Positions 7,683-17,348 of a stretch of DNA of 34,148 nucleotides are shown here, in pieces; position 1 is the first letter of the stretch, and each line of letters starts with the position of its first letter. The notes under the pieces are model-generated. The model did not search any database. It was not told the DNA's origin and saw only the letters and a list, made by a program, of their open reading frames with translations. Origin of the DNA: Cyclobacterium xiamenense (GTDB taxonomy: Bacteria; Bacteroidota; Bacteroidia; Cytophagales; Cyclobacteriaceae); the NCBI RefSeq assembly GCF_009467825.1, contig NZ_WIOK01000044.1:1-34148 (forward strand), written 5' to 3'. The position numbers and the translations under genes are program-made.

Positions 7683-10600
7683 CTTCTGAGGATAAAGAAA
7701 CTGACCAATTCATAATTCTCAGGCGTGGCGGACAATCCGGCCGCAGGAACGGTTCCTCCCAGTTGATAGAGCGTGCGTTCCCCCTCCTCTGTACTCTTTC
7801 CGATCACACCTTCTATGGCTTTTTGGAAAAGCTCCCGATAGGTACGCATATCTGAATACTGCTTGGTTTCCTTTGCCAATTGCTTTGCAAGACTATCATC
7901 TACCTTGGAATTGTTCACACAAAGCTTTTTACAGATATCCAGGATTTTCTTTCTTCGGTTGTAATTCATTACCACCTTGCCTTGCTTATTCAAATACGTG
8001 AGGAAAAAGGTGTTTTTATCCCGCTGTTTGATGCAGAATACCACTCCTTCCTCGATGGATTCTTCGGAAGCAGGGATTTGAAGAATGGTATGGATACCCT
8101 CAGGCGTTTTGATAGCTGCATCCTGATTTTCCTTCAAAAAGCGATGAAGGTCAGATTTGAAGTCATTGTAGGTAAAATCAGAAATAGACAAACCACCTCC
8201 CAAGTCATCGATCTCGACGCCCTTATTATCCTTCAGTTCCTGAAGCTGTTTGACCCGGTAATTGTCGGTTTCTTCTCGCGCATCCTTTTCATGCTCCATT
8301 TCAGAGATGACATTATCACCTCCTGTACCTGACACATCTACCATCACAGCACGCCCTTCTACTCTGCCACGAAGCTTGATATAGGTATCCAGATCATCCA
8401 TAGGCCAGAAATTAACCATTTGGATGCGTTGATTAATCGAGCCCATTCGGTCTATTCGACCAAATCGCTGAACAATGCGTACCGGATTCCAATGAATGTC
8501 ATAATTGACCAAGTAATCGCAATCCTGTAAGTTCTGGCCTTCTGATACGCAATCCGTAGCCATGAGAATATCGATTTGTTCTTGGCAATTGGGATACGTG
8601 GTTTCTCTACGCTTGGAGACAGGAGAGAAGTTAGTCAATAAATAGTTGAAATCAGTTTTGTAGTACGTACCTCTTTCATTTTTTACCCGGGGTAGATTGG
8701 TTTTATCAGCAGTGGTTCCGCCAGTCACTAAGGCTGTGTAGAGTCCAAATTTAGTTTGAGCCCAATCTGCTATTTGGTCATACAGATAGGAAGCCGTATC
8801 CGCAAAAGCCGTAAAAATCAAGACTTTTTTATTTCCTTGATTGATTGGCTGGTTGATTTTTTGAGTGATTTTTTGCTTTAGAAGATTCAGTTTAGGATCA
8901 GTTGCAGGGCCTTCTGCCTGGACTTTTCTAAGGATGGATTCAAGGATGGCCTTATCATTTTCCAGGTCATTTTTCCATTTGATTAAATCCATATCTTGGA
9001 TTTCAATTCGAACTTTTTTACCGACACTCAGTTCTTCCCTTAAATCTTCCAGTTCAGCGGGGATTTCATTGAAATCCTCGAGATAACCTTGGGTGCGTTC
9101 AATTCTATGTAGGATATCGTCAATTTTATCTAAAATTGATTTGATGGTCAGGCCAAATGAACTGGATGCACTTTCCAAGCGCTTGAGAAGATTAACCTTC
9201 ATTAAGTAAATCAAGCTTTCCTCCCTGTCCGACTGTTTGAAAATAACCCCTCTCGACACTTCACTATCGTATCGCTGAGCGTATTTTTCCGGAATACCAT
9301 TATCATCACGGAGATAGGTAATGGGTGCATACAGACCTAGATTCAGCTGATTCATTTCTTCTACTAAGGCTTCGATATCGCTAAGAGCACCGCCATTGTT
9401 ACCAGCTACAGGAGTGTTGTCTGGCTGTAATCGTTCAGGGAAATGAATAGTTTCTCCATAAAAACTCCGGATATGCCTTCTACATCGGGCAATACTCACT
9501 TTGTCCAACAGGTCAAAGTATTTAGGATGTTTGGTGCTGAGTGTTTCAAGTAACTTATCAGGGTTTCTATCTCCTTCAATCCATTTGTTGAATTCCCGCT
9601 GAACCCCCGTCATCAATTTGGCAATAGAAGGAATTCCCTCTGAATGAAAAGCATCGTCTCTATTCTCAGTCATCACATAAATCTGATGTTTGAGGTCATT
9701 CATTTTATTGTTGACAGGAGTAGCAGAAAGCAATAAGACCTTGGTCTTGAGTCCTTTGGAGACAACTTCTTCCATCAGCTTTTTGTAACGTGTATTGTCA
9801 TTTCGGAAGTTATGGCTTTCATCAATGACTACTAAGTCATAATTGCCCCAGTTTACCCTCCCCAAAATAAGTCCATCCACTTCTCTATCTGGGTTTTGAT
9901 TAGATAGATCTGTATGACTTAATAAGTCGTACCTCAAATTATCATTTTGGAAGAAGTTTTCAGATTCATTTACCTTGAAAATTCTCCAGTTTTCTCTAAG
10001 CTTTTTAGGACAAAGCACCAAAACCCGGGCGTTACCATCTCGGCACAAAAAATACTTAATTACAGCCAATGCTTCATAGGTTTTGCCCAAACCTACACTA
10101 TCTGCCAAAATACAGCCGTTGTATTTTTTTATTTTGTGGATGGCACCAAGGACACCATCTTGCTGAAAGGGTTTGAGTTCATTCCAGATTTTGGAATCAG
10201 TAAGCCCGATTTGGCTGATTTCATTTTGATCCGCACTTACTTCATCTACCCCTTCAAAGATCCGACTCAGGGTAAACTGATACAAAAACTCAGGGCTGTA
10301 GTCCTTGTAAGCACGCTCCAGTTCTTTTAATAGGTCGGCTTTTATATCTTTTGCTGCTTGACTCCACTGAATATCAAAGAGCATCTGATACTGATCTATA
10401 ATAGGCTGTTCTTCTTTTTTGGATTTTACCTCAGTGATTGTTTTTTGATTCGTTGCCACTAATCCAAGGTTCTCACTGGTAAATCCATTGGAAATAAAGG
10501 AAGCACTAAATTTGGTTGTCCCTGTACCAAGTAGCATATTCAAACTGGGAACGCTTTGTTTGATTTGTGTCTTCGCACTGAAGAAATCAGCACAAGTTTC

Positions 10601-10858
10601 AGCTGCAAAACGGAGAAGAAACTGGTTTTTGAATTCCATCTCATCAGCCGTCCCAAAAATCTGACGCACCTTTTCTTCCTGTTGATTCGTCCAGAGAATT
10701 CTTAAAGAATTGATGTCTTCGAACTTGTCACTCAAAAACATAAAAGCATAAATACTAAACTGATCCACGATTAGACTCAAGTCTGAACCCGGTTGGATCA
10801 ATTCTTTTAATTCTGTAGCCAGTTTATTCCCAGCTTCGTTGGTAATAATTTTTGCCAT
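7679..10858 (-). CDS. SNF2-family helicase with PLD-like N-terminal domain (DrmD/HepA-like)
   Basis: A 1059-residue double-stranded-DNA translocase. Residues ~25-140 resemble the phospholipase-D-like domain often found in front of these helicases (SLIVDQFSIYAF strand; FISNGFTSENLGL, like the usual GSSNFT..GL), but the H-x-K catalytic pair expected before it is not visible. Helicase motifs are intact: Walker A DSVGLGKT (253-260), DESH (346-349), SATP (378-381), the IFTAFADTA strand, and motifs V-VI around 760-800 including SEGQNLQ and QRFGRIDRMGS. The ATG shares one base with the stop of the upstream helicase (TAATG), and its stop overlaps the DUF4391 start by 4 bases. A DISARM DrmD-like role is inferred from architecture and neighbours. 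Confidence 0.85.
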   Translation of the reverse strand: MAKIITNEAGNKLATELKELIQPGSDLSLIVDQFSIYAFMFLSDKFEDINSLRILWTNQQEEKVRQIFGTADEMEFKNQFLLRFAAETCADFFSAKTQIKQSVPSLNMLLGTGTTKFSASFISNGFTSENLGLVATNQKTITEVKSKKEEQPIIDQYQMLFDIQWSQAAKDIKADLLKELERAYKDYSPEFLYQFTLSRIFEGVDEVSADQNEISQIGLTDSKIWNELKPFQQDGVLGAIHKIKKYNGCILADSVGLGKTYEALAVIKYFLCRDGNARVLVLCPKKLRENWRIFKVNESENFFQNDNLRYDLLSHTDLSNQNPDREVDGLILGRVNWGNYDLVVIDESHNFRNDNTRYKKLMEEVVSKGLKTKVLLLSATPVNNKMNDLKHQIYVMTENRDDAFHSEGIPSIAKLMTGVQREFNKWIEGDRNPDKLLETLSTKHPKYFDLLDKVSIARCRRHIRSFYGETIHFPERLQPDNTPVAGNNGGALSDIEALVEEMNQLNLGLYAPITYLRDDNGIPEKYAQRYDSEVSRGVIFKQSDREESLIYLMKVNLLKRLESASSSFGLTIKSILDKIDDILHRIERTQGYLEDFNEIPAELEDLREELSVGKKVRIEIQDMDLIKWKNDLENDKAILESILRKVQAEGPATDPKLNLLKQKITQKINQPINQGNKKVLIFTAFADTASYLYDQIADWAQTKFGLYTALVTGGTTADKTNLPRVKNERGTYYKTDFNYLLTNFSPVSKRRETTYPNCQEQIDILMATDCVSEGQNLQDCDYLVNYDIHWNPVRIVQRFGRIDRMGSINQRIQMVNFWPMDDLDTYIKLRGRVEGRAVMVDVSGTGGDNVISEMEHEKDAREETDNYRVKQLQELKDNKGVEIDDLGGGLSISDFTYNDFKSDLHRFLKENQDAAIKTPEGIHTILQIPASEESIEEGVVFCIKQRDKNTFFLTYLNKQGKVVMNYNRRKKILDICKKLCVNNSKVDDSLAKQLAKETKQYSDMRTYRELFQKAIEGVIGKSTEEGERTLYQLGGTVPAAGLSATPENYELVSFFILRR

Positions 10859-13800
10859 TATAAAATTCGACTTCTTACTAAGTCATATTGAGTTAAGGTA
10901 TGATTTTCTGTGACCTGAAGAGATGACTGAGGTATTCCTTCTAAAGTTTCATCAGAGTTTTCAATCTTTAAATCATATAAAATGGTGGATACGCCGTTTA
11001 CAATTTGTGGATACACCCAGTCGATGATGTAATCTTGATCATCATTGATGATTTTGATTTTTTGATTCAGTGAAAGTATAGGGACTACCTGCTGATTCAT
11101 GGCATTACGTTCATTCTGATTATTTCTCTGAATTTCTGTTTCAGGGGCTAAAACTTCAGTCCTTAAATTGATGAAAAAGTCGATGATTTCCTGATCAATA
11201 AATACTTGTTCTCCATCCTTGGTGTAAACATATTCGGCGGTGTCTAACCAATCTAGGGCAGAGTTTATGCTTGCCAAAAGTACCTCTTGGAACATCAGCC
11301 TAGAGGTCAGCCTCAAGCTACCATAGGTTTTATCATAAATGCAGAGGTATCTTTCTCCCGTATCGAAGATATCACCATTATTTAGAGCGGTAAATGATCC
11401 TATACAAAAATTCAAATCTTGAGGTTCAAAAGGAATATTTGTCAAAAACACATTGAAAAAAATATTAGCAATTGCCTCAACTTTTTCAGCTGAACTTATT
11501 TGTGATAGAGGGCCTCTGCCAATCAAAACTCCCGTAGTGACTATCCTGCGTGAATACGTTCTTCTAGAAAAATAATTATTTGGATAGGAGACCGAGATTT
11601 CATCAGCTCCTCCTCTTCTTTCATAATATCCAAAAATATTTTCATAGACATCAAGATTACATTCTATTACAGAGGTATTTGTGAATCGCTTTCCTTGTAT
11701 CAAACCATCCCCAAGATTTGGATATGGCATGATTTGCAATATAGGTCTAGTTGAGTAATGCGCTTCATTTCTCAAGCAAATTTTATATTGCTCAATCGAG
11801 GTGACTCGATAGGGTCTTTTCATGTGGTAATACACTGCACCTGGATAAGCCTCCCTCATTTGCTGGCTCTTGGTCATTTCCCCTAAACCTAAAATGTCTC
11901 TTCCTTCGAGTAATTCAATCTTAAACTGTTTCTCAATATCCCTTAATGGGAATGTTTGCTGCGGGATTTCATTATTATTTGGGTTGAGATTTTTTAAGTG
12001 CTGAGGCTCAATTGAGTTTTTTACTTTTTCACATAGATTTAGGAATCCATCTGGAAATTTGACTTCACTGTCCTCCAACTGATCAATATTAATTGCCTGG
12101 GCTTCAGGGGCGCCATTTAACCCAACCAAACAGAGAGCATGGATATATTGGATGAATTCATTATCCAGATAAAGTGCAGTATCGGCAGGAGGGATGTTAA
12201 AGATATTTTGAGGATTTTGAAAAACTCTTTCTGACCTAATGCTTTTGTCATTAATAATTAAAACAAATCCAGCTTGATGTCTGCCAATCCTACCAATTCT
12301 TTGCATGAAGCTGGTTTGAGAAGATGGTACACCAAATAAAATTCCAACATTTAAATGTCCAATATCAATTCCCATTTCTAATGCACTGGTGGAAATAACT
12401 CCTCTTAATGTTCCATCCGATAACTTATCCTGAATTTTTTTTCGATCTTCAGATTCATAGCCGGATCTATAAGGGGAAATCCGATTGTCTAAACGATCTG
12501 TGATTGTAGCAATTTGTTCAACTGCTTTTCTATTATCAACAAACGTTATACTTCTATTATTTTGGTCCTCTGAGATTCGATTAATAAAATCAGCAATTCG
12601 GCTAAAAGGCTCTGAATCATCTAGAGGATCAAGAAGGAAAACCTCAATAGGATGTTTTGGAGAAGTTTCATGGTCATGGTCAATAATAGTAAATTCCAAA
12701 CCTGTCAATTGATGAAGAAATTGTTCGGGGTTACTAATGGTTGCGGAAGCGCATAGGACCTGTATAGGATTTGATGTTTGTAGTTTCAACTTTTGACATG
12801 CCAAATGAATCCTTCGGTAAAGAAAAGCTGCATTTGAACCGAAAACACCGCGATAAACATGGACTTCATCGATTACTAATAAGTCTAAATTTCTGAAAAA
12901 GCTCCGAATAAAATTTTTGTCAAGGTTGACTAAAAACCAAGAATGAATGACATCTGGCGTTACTACAACAACATTTGAATCTTCTATTATTTTTCGTCGT
13001 TCATTTGTAGATACCGTGCCATCAATTCTTCCTACTTTTAATGCCTTGCCTGAAAGGGAAAAGGCTTGCTTCCATTTTTCCTCCTGTTGGTAACCCAGAG
13101 CTTTTAAAGGATAAATCGCTAAAATTTTGGCTGATGGATTTTTTTCTATTATTTCAAGCGCTTGAGCATAAAAAACCAAACTTTTACCAGAGCTGGTAGA
13201 AGTAGCCAAGCAGACATTGTTTGGTTGTCCATCATTTTCTCTCAATAACTCCAGCGCTCGATATTGGTGCAGAAAAATCTGACCTCCAACGGCTTGGTTT
13301 AGATAGTTTCTTGTACCGCCTGATAGATTTAAATTATCTGTTGAAAGGGTTCCAGCAGGTCTTTCAGGCAATATATCTCTATGAACAATTCTATATCCGG
13401 AATCTTGCACAATGTCCTCGATTGAGCGCTCCATCGCAAGATACTCTGGAGTTACCACCTCCTCGTTTACTTGATTTTCTAATTCCTGATCCTCAGTTAT
13501 TTCCTCTTCTTCAGGGTAATTCGGGGTTTGAAATTCTTCAGGAACGGGAACTTCACTATCAAACCCCAGATTAAACAATTGTTGAAAACCTCTTATTTCA
13601 TGGTTGGACAAACTAATCCCAGTACTGGTAATTTGATTTACTTTTTGGATGGAATGTGCTAGATCGGTGATATGGAACCAGCTGGCAATTCTATCAGTGA
13701 TAGAATACAGATCAAATTCAATATTCTTAGAGAATAAAACTATCCCCGAAATATGTCCAAGATTGGTGTCCTGAAAATTTCCAAAAAGGTTTAGTGTGTT

Positions 13801-14148
13801 TAGTAGGGCAAATTTATTTCTCCTTACCTGCTGATAGGGATTTTCATTGGCCCCTCCCCTGACTGATAACGTGTTTGCGTTTCCATCTTGAATGACAGTT
13901 ATGGGCCAGTCTCCATTTTCATGGAATGTGAGGGCTCCTCCGTAATTTTTAAATTCTATGACAGAAATCGCATCCTTCTTTATGAGTAAAGCATCAAGCT
14001 CTCTTCCTTCAACATGAAGATTGCCAATGCACAAATAAAGGTCTGGGGACTGGTGGAAATTACTGTAAAGCTTATTACAAAATTCATCGAATAACTGCCT
14101 TTCATGAGTGTGATCAAAGTTTCGGGAAAGGAGGATTTTTACGGGCAT
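10858..14148 (-). CDS. NERD-domain Lhr/DrmA-like DEAD/DEAH helicase
   Basis: A 1096-residue protein, first gene of the five-gene unit. Residues ~10-110 form a NERD nuclease-related domain with its key residues in place (GRELDALLI with D52, then IEFKNYGG with E65 and K67). An acidic linker (~205-235) leads to a superfamily 2 helicase: Walker A ATSTSSGKS (315-323), DEVH (427-430), SAT (468-470), SALEMGIDIG (~588-597) and QRIGRIGR (616-623). These fit the Lhr/YprA/Hrq1-like group that includes DISARM DrmA. The C-terminal ~400 residues are family-specific and I could not resolve them. No upstream gene lies on this strand, so the operon promoter should lie in 14149-14400; no clear TAnnTTTG box was found there. 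Confidence 0.88.
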   Translation of the reverse strand: MPVKILLSRNFDHTHERQLFDEFCNKLYSNFHQSPDLYLCIGNLHVEGRELDALLIKKDAISVIEFKNYGGALTFHENGDWPITVIQDGNANTLSVRGGANENPYQQVRRNKFALLNTLNLFGNFQDTNLGHISGIVLFSKNIEFDLYSITDRIASWFHITDLAHSIQKVNQITSTGISLSNHEIRGFQQLFNLGFDSEVPVPEEFQTPNYPEEEEITEDQELENQVNEEVVTPEYLAMERSIEDIVQDSGYRIVHRDILPERPAGTLSTDNLNLSGGTRNYLNQAVGGQIFLHQYRALELLRENDGQPNNVCLATSTSSGKSLVFYAQALEIIEKNPSAKILAIYPLKALGYQQEEKWKQAFSLSGKALKVGRIDGTVSTNERRKIIEDSNVVVVTPDVIHSWFLVNLDKNFIRSFFRNLDLLVIDEVHVYRGVFGSNAAFLYRRIHLACQKLKLQTSNPIQVLCASATISNPEQFLHQLTGLEFTIIDHDHETSPKHPIEVFLLDPLDDSEPFSRIADFINRISEDQNNRSITFVDNRKAVEQIATITDRLDNRISPYRSGYESEDRKKIQDKLSDGTLRGVISTSALEMGIDIGHLNVGILFGVPSSQTSFMQRIGRIGRHQAGFVLIINDKSIRSERVFQNPQNIFNIPPADTALYLDNEFIQYIHALCLVGLNGAPEAQAINIDQLEDSEVKFPDGFLNLCEKVKNSIEPQHLKNLNPNNNEIPQQTFPLRDIEKQFKIELLEGRDILGLGEMTKSQQMREAYPGAVYYHMKRPYRVTSIEQYKICLRNEAHYSTRPILQIMPYPNLGDGLIQGKRFTNTSVIECNLDVYENIFGYYERRGGADEISVSYPNNYFSRRTYSRRIVTTGVLIGRGPLSQISSAEKVEAIANIFFNVFLTNIPFEPQDLNFCIGSFTALNNGDIFDTGERYLCIYDKTYGSLRLTSRLMFQEVLLASINSALDWLDTAEYVYTKDGEQVFIDQEIIDFFINLRTEVLAPETEIQRNNQNERNAMNQQVVPILSLNQKIKIINDDQDYIIDWVYPQIVNGVSTILYDLKIENSDETLEGIPQSSLQVTENHTLTQYDLVRSRIL

Positions 14149-15344
14149 ATTTTTTTAAAACATTAGTTGGATCTTTCAATTAAAAGACATCTTCGGACTT
14201 TTGCAACTCTTAATATTCTAATTCCTGAAGAATTAAGCAACTAAAAGTAGCTGACACCCGGTCTATTTGAAATGTTTAATTGACATCGTTTTACTTCCAT
14301 GCTGGTTTTCTAATTGATAATCAATTGGATAGGAGACTACGAATGGATTCTTGATTTTTGAATGCTTCATTGGATAGGTAACAAAAAGTAAATGAATAGA
14401 AGTAAGGAGCGCTTTGATTGTAGGTTTTTTCTATGGAACCACACTTTTTGACCAGGTATGCCGCTACTTCCAGCCGGTACCGCTCCACGTATTGAGGCCA
14501 TCCATTCCTTCCGATTGCCGGGTTTTTCCAGTTGGTCGGGCAGCAGGCTCGGGGTCGAGGTGTTGGTAGCTGACTTGCCGATCCCGATCGGCCACTATTC
14601 CGAAAGTAAAATTACCTGCCCCTGATTGATTTCCTGTTTTCATTGGTTATCCGTTCTATTTTTTATCATTCTACCCACCACTGCTGACTCGTTTTTTTGA
14701 TTTGCTAATCCTGAACAGATAAAGATAATAAACTAAACGGTAGTTCCCCCGTTTTTGCAAGCTTGCAAATTCCAGGGCACCAACCGGAAGGAAGGAGTTG
14801 CTGGTAAATGTCGCCCGCCTGGGCCAAGCCCGTGGGGATTTCGCCAATTGGCCCATTCCCGTGCAGGGGGGGTGGCAGCTGAATGAGGCTACCGGTTCCC
14901 GCGGCAGGTAACCGAAGGGCATACCCGAGATGCCTCCGGTCCAAATCAAGACCCGGCGATCCCATCCAAATCCCAAAAAACCTGATTCCAAGGCCAAACG
15001 CTGCTGCTACTGCGATGACTACCGGGGAGGAGCAGGTCGACTAGTGAGGAAAAAGATGCGCCAAAGGGACCGGATTTACCCGGGATTTACCCGACTTAGA
15101 CCCCATGAAATTGCGCCTGCCTGCTAAACGAAGAGGCAGGAAGCAAGCGGCACATCGTGTATCGATTAGAAGCCCTGCAAGATTCAGCCTGCCAGTGATA
15201 AGAACCGCAGCGGGCAGGAAAAATCTTTGGGAATTTGGCAAATGTTGTTCCCAAAATAAAAACCCATACGGTTTCACGGCGAAATCCCTCCGGGCGCCGG
15301 GGTACGTAGCAGAGCTACTTCCCTGAACTTCGAAATGGGATATA
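14149..15344. other. Gene-poor junction between defence island and accessory region
   Basis: No convincing intact gene. On the minus strand two short protein-like frames lie in 14321-14645: one begins at an ATG near 14642 (MKTGNQSGAGNFTFGIVADR), and another ends at a TGA (14323-14321) with natural-looking sequence (WPQYVERYRLEVAAYLVKKC). Together they look like one small gene broken by a frameshift, with no family recognised. From ~14640 the G+C rises sharply. The stretch 14750-15344 holds one GCAAGCTTGC palindrome, short inverted repeats and only out-of-phase frames without domain signals. Confidence 0.45.
14754..14769. repeat. GCAAGCTTGC palindrome, copy 1
   Basis: The perfect palindrome extends to 16 bp, TTTGCAAGCTTGCAAA. 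On the minus strand side it is followed by AAA then CGGGGG, the CG-rich flank seen beside most copies. Confidence 0.8.
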
Positions 15345-15680
15345 CCTGAGCTCCCTTCGGTCGAACCAGGTCTCCCGGACGGAGCGGCGCCTCACCTTGA
15401 AATTAACCAAGCGAGGATCGGGTATTTGCAAGCTTGCAGGTTTTACCGGGGAAGGCAAAATATCCCCAACATTGCAAAAAGATTCGCACTACCATGAATG
15501 CAATGCCTCTTGAATTCGCTGCGGTTGATGACCCTTGGTCTGACGCTCCTTTCTGCCATGCAGGTGGTGCCGATCACGGCGACCGATCATGCAGCATCCA
15601 AAAATAAGTTTAATTAACTACGTGGAGACCAGCACCCACACAAAAAAACGGGGCGTATTCCGAAAAGCCACACGAGTAGG
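15345..15680 (+). repeat. 336-bp leader repeat, copy A
   Basis: Matches 17828-18163 without any indel (constant offset 2483) and with about 14 mismatches by eye, roughly 96% identity. Most mismatches lie in the last 60 bases. It ends 21 bases before the ATG of the TRL-like lipoprotein gene. It contains a GCAAGCTTGC palindrome, the GATC-rich stretch GCCGATCACGGCGACCGATC, and a conserved ACTACGTGGAGACCAGCACC block near the downstream end. No terminal inverted repeats or target duplications are evident, so it does not look like a MITE. Its place before a start codon in both copies suggests a promoter/leader function. Confidence 0.9.
15427..15438. repeat. GCAAGCTTGC palindrome, copy 2
   Basis: A 12-bp palindrome TGCAAGCTTGCA inside the first copy of the 336-bp leader repeat. 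The plus-strand side continues GGTTTTACCGGGG, the clearest example of the AT-rich spacer plus CGGGG flank. Confidence 0.8.
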
Positions 15681-15701
15681 AATAATTCAAATTTAACACT
15701 T

Positions 15702-15983
15702 ATGAGAAAAGTAAAAACAATTTTCGCATCACTTGCGATTGTTGCGATGATGTCAAGCTGTTCATTGACATTACCCGTTACCGCTACAAGCAACCCGATT
15801 GGAGAGAAAGTCGGAACGGCTAAAGCAACAGGTTATTTAGGAGCGCTATTTTTTGATGCAGATGCAAGTATTCGAACCGCAGCTAAAAATGGAGGGATTT
15901 CCGAAATTTCAACTGTCGATATTAAGAAAGGAAATCTGCTTAATTTAATTGTTACCTACGAGACAATTGTAACAGGTAAATAA
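15702..15983 (+). CDS. TRL-like family lipoprotein
   Basis: A 93-residue exported protein. Residues 1-20 are a lipoprotein signal peptide (MRKVKTIFASLAIVAMMSSC) with the lipid-attachment Cys at 20. The mature part matches the short TRL-like family: PVTATSNPIGEKVGTAKATG, then a LGALFFDADASIRTAAKNGG segment and a C-terminal ISTVDIKKGNLLNLIVTYET pattern. The function of the family is unknown; members are small envelope lipoproteins. It stands alone between leader repeat A and a strong terminator just after its stop, so it is probably transcribed as a single gene from the repeat. Confidence 0.85.
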   Translation: MRKVKTIFASLAIVAMMSSCSLTLPVTATSNPIGEKVGTAKATGYLGALFFDADASIRTAAKNGGISEISTVDIKKGNLLNLIVTYETIVTGK

Positions 15984-15992
15984 TTAAACCTT

Positions 15993-16024
15993 AAGTCAAG
16001 GGGATAAGCCCCTTGACTTTTTTT
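15993..16024 (+). terminator. Intrinsic terminator after the TRL-like gene
   Basis: Perfect 11-bp stem AAGTCAAGGGG / CCCCTTGACTT (15993-16003 and 16009-16019), 5-base loop, followed by a T run to 16024. It lies 10 bases after the stop codon. Confidence 0.9.
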
Positions 16025-16035
16025 AACCGCAACTT

Positions 16036-16521
16036 ATGAAAAATTTGATTCTTTATGTATCAATTAGCATGATACTGCTGTTTTGTACTTCTAAACCGAC
16101 CCAACATATATTTTTATTCAATGACGTTTCATTTAAATTAAATGAAGATGAAGAAGTCGCCGACATTGATCCAAAGAATAAAGAGATTTTTAATTTGTTT
16201 TACGATAAAAAGCCTGTACAAATACCCTTATTTAGGTGCATACAGTCGGATGACTATTTAATTTTTATTGGAATCCCGTTCAACACATCAATAAAAGAAT
16301 TGGCTAATCATGGTTTTACATCAACTTTCAATCAAACGGTTTCCAAAAGTGATTCTACCAGTTACATTTACAAAAAATATAGTATTGAACAAGAACAAAT
16401 CACATCATACACAAAGAGCTTTGACACTAACTTGGTGTATATCTTAACGGTTTCAAATTCAGCTGACTTATCTGATTCTTTATTCAGTATAAACGCACTC
16501 TCAAATCGATTCAAAAAATAA
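16036..16521 (+). CDS. Putative lipoprotein, unknown family
   Basis: A 161-residue protein starting with a hydrophobic signal segment (MKNLILYVSISMILLFC) that ends in a plausible lipobox Cys at 17. The mature part is polar, AT-rich in codon use and has no recognised domain; the stretch QHIFLFNDVSFKLNEDEEVA suggests a beta-rich start. It begins 12 bases after the T run of the TRL terminator, so it needs read-through or its own promoter, and none is obvious. The next lipoprotein gene starts 3 bases after its stop, so these two are probably co-transcribed. Confidence 0.65.
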   Translation: MKNLILYVSISMILLFCTSKPTQHIFLFNDVSFKLNEDEEVADIDPKNKEIFNLFYDKKPVQIPLFRCIQSDDYLIFIGIPFNTSIKELANHGFTSTFNQTVSKSDSTSYIYKKYSIEQEQITSYTKSFDTNLVYILTVSNSADLSDSLFSINALSNRFKK

Positions 16522-16524
16522 TCT

Positions 16525-17091
16525 ATGAAAAATATCTTGATTGGCTATTGGAATGACTCATCCGTTACATTGGCTGTATTCATTGTGTTATCCGTAATGT
16601 GTAATGGCTGTTCATCTATTGTGCCACCAACCACTAATTCAGGAAAAAAATACTTTGAGACATTTTATATTGGTAAAGAGGGAACTCAAAATTTTATCAA
16701 ACCTATTTTATTCAAAGATGAAAGATCAAACGAAGAATTAATTTTAGATATGACTTTTCGATACAGAAATGCAATTAAGGATTCTGCAATAGTAAATTTT
16801 AGTATTAAAAGCGCTACTCTATACAAAACCATTGACAGCTTGAAAATTGCAAACGAAGTCATTCAGGCAAAAAGCAGTGAGCTTGAATTACTATTCAACG
16901 AAAAAAATAAAAAAGGATTCACATCCCGTTATTCAACAAAAGCTAGTTTACAAGAAATAAAAGAAATATATAGTAATAATACGTGGGAGATAACGATTTA
17001 TTTTAAAAACCAAATTACGAGATACAAACCTCAAAGAAAAACAATGAGGGCGATCGACGCTGTTAGGGACAACGTCTTTATCGTAATGTGA
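16525..17091 (+). CDS. Putative lipoprotein, unknown family
   Basis: A 188-residue protein. The N-terminus has a membrane segment around residues 14-28 (SVTLAVFIVLSVMCNGCSS) with Cys residues suited to lipid attachment. The first ~12 residues are longer than usual for a signal peptide, so the true start could be later. The mature part is charged and Lys/Ser-rich (NFSIKSATLYKTIDSLKIAN) with no recognised family. It begins 3 bases after the preceding lipoprotein gene and shares its AT-rich composition, suggesting the pair arrived together. The ~250 bases after it hold no clear gene. Confidence 0.6.
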   Translation: MKNILIGYWNDSSVTLAVFIVLSVMCNGCSSIVPPTTNSGKKYFETFYIGKEGTQNFIKPILFKDERSNEELILDMTFRYRNAIKDSAIVNFSIKSATLYKTIDSLKIANEVIQAKSSELELLFNEKNKKGFTSRYSTKASLQEIKEIYSNNTWEITIYFKNQITRYKPQRKTMRAIDAVRDNVFIVM

Positions 17092-17348
17092 ACACACACG
17101 CGGTCAGTGATTGTGCATTTAAAATCAGCCCATAGTCTTATAGACGGACCCAGCAGATAGGGGTATCAAGTAACGTATTTTTGTTTGGCGTGCTGGTTTC
17201 AAAATTGAATTTTTTCATCTTCTCGTTTAAAATCAGTTTCACCCGAATCTACAAACTAACTATTTTCCAAATGGAGCAATTTGGTAATAAATTCCTCCGT
17301 AACCATCTTTATTGCCCAAAGCTATTCATCGTAACGGTAGAATTAAAA

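Noticed and set aside
15041-15326. Overlapping open frames on both strands (73-78 residues)
   Set aside because: G+C-rich DNA gives long frames by chance; composition is Arg/Pro/Leu-rich and no family is suggested.
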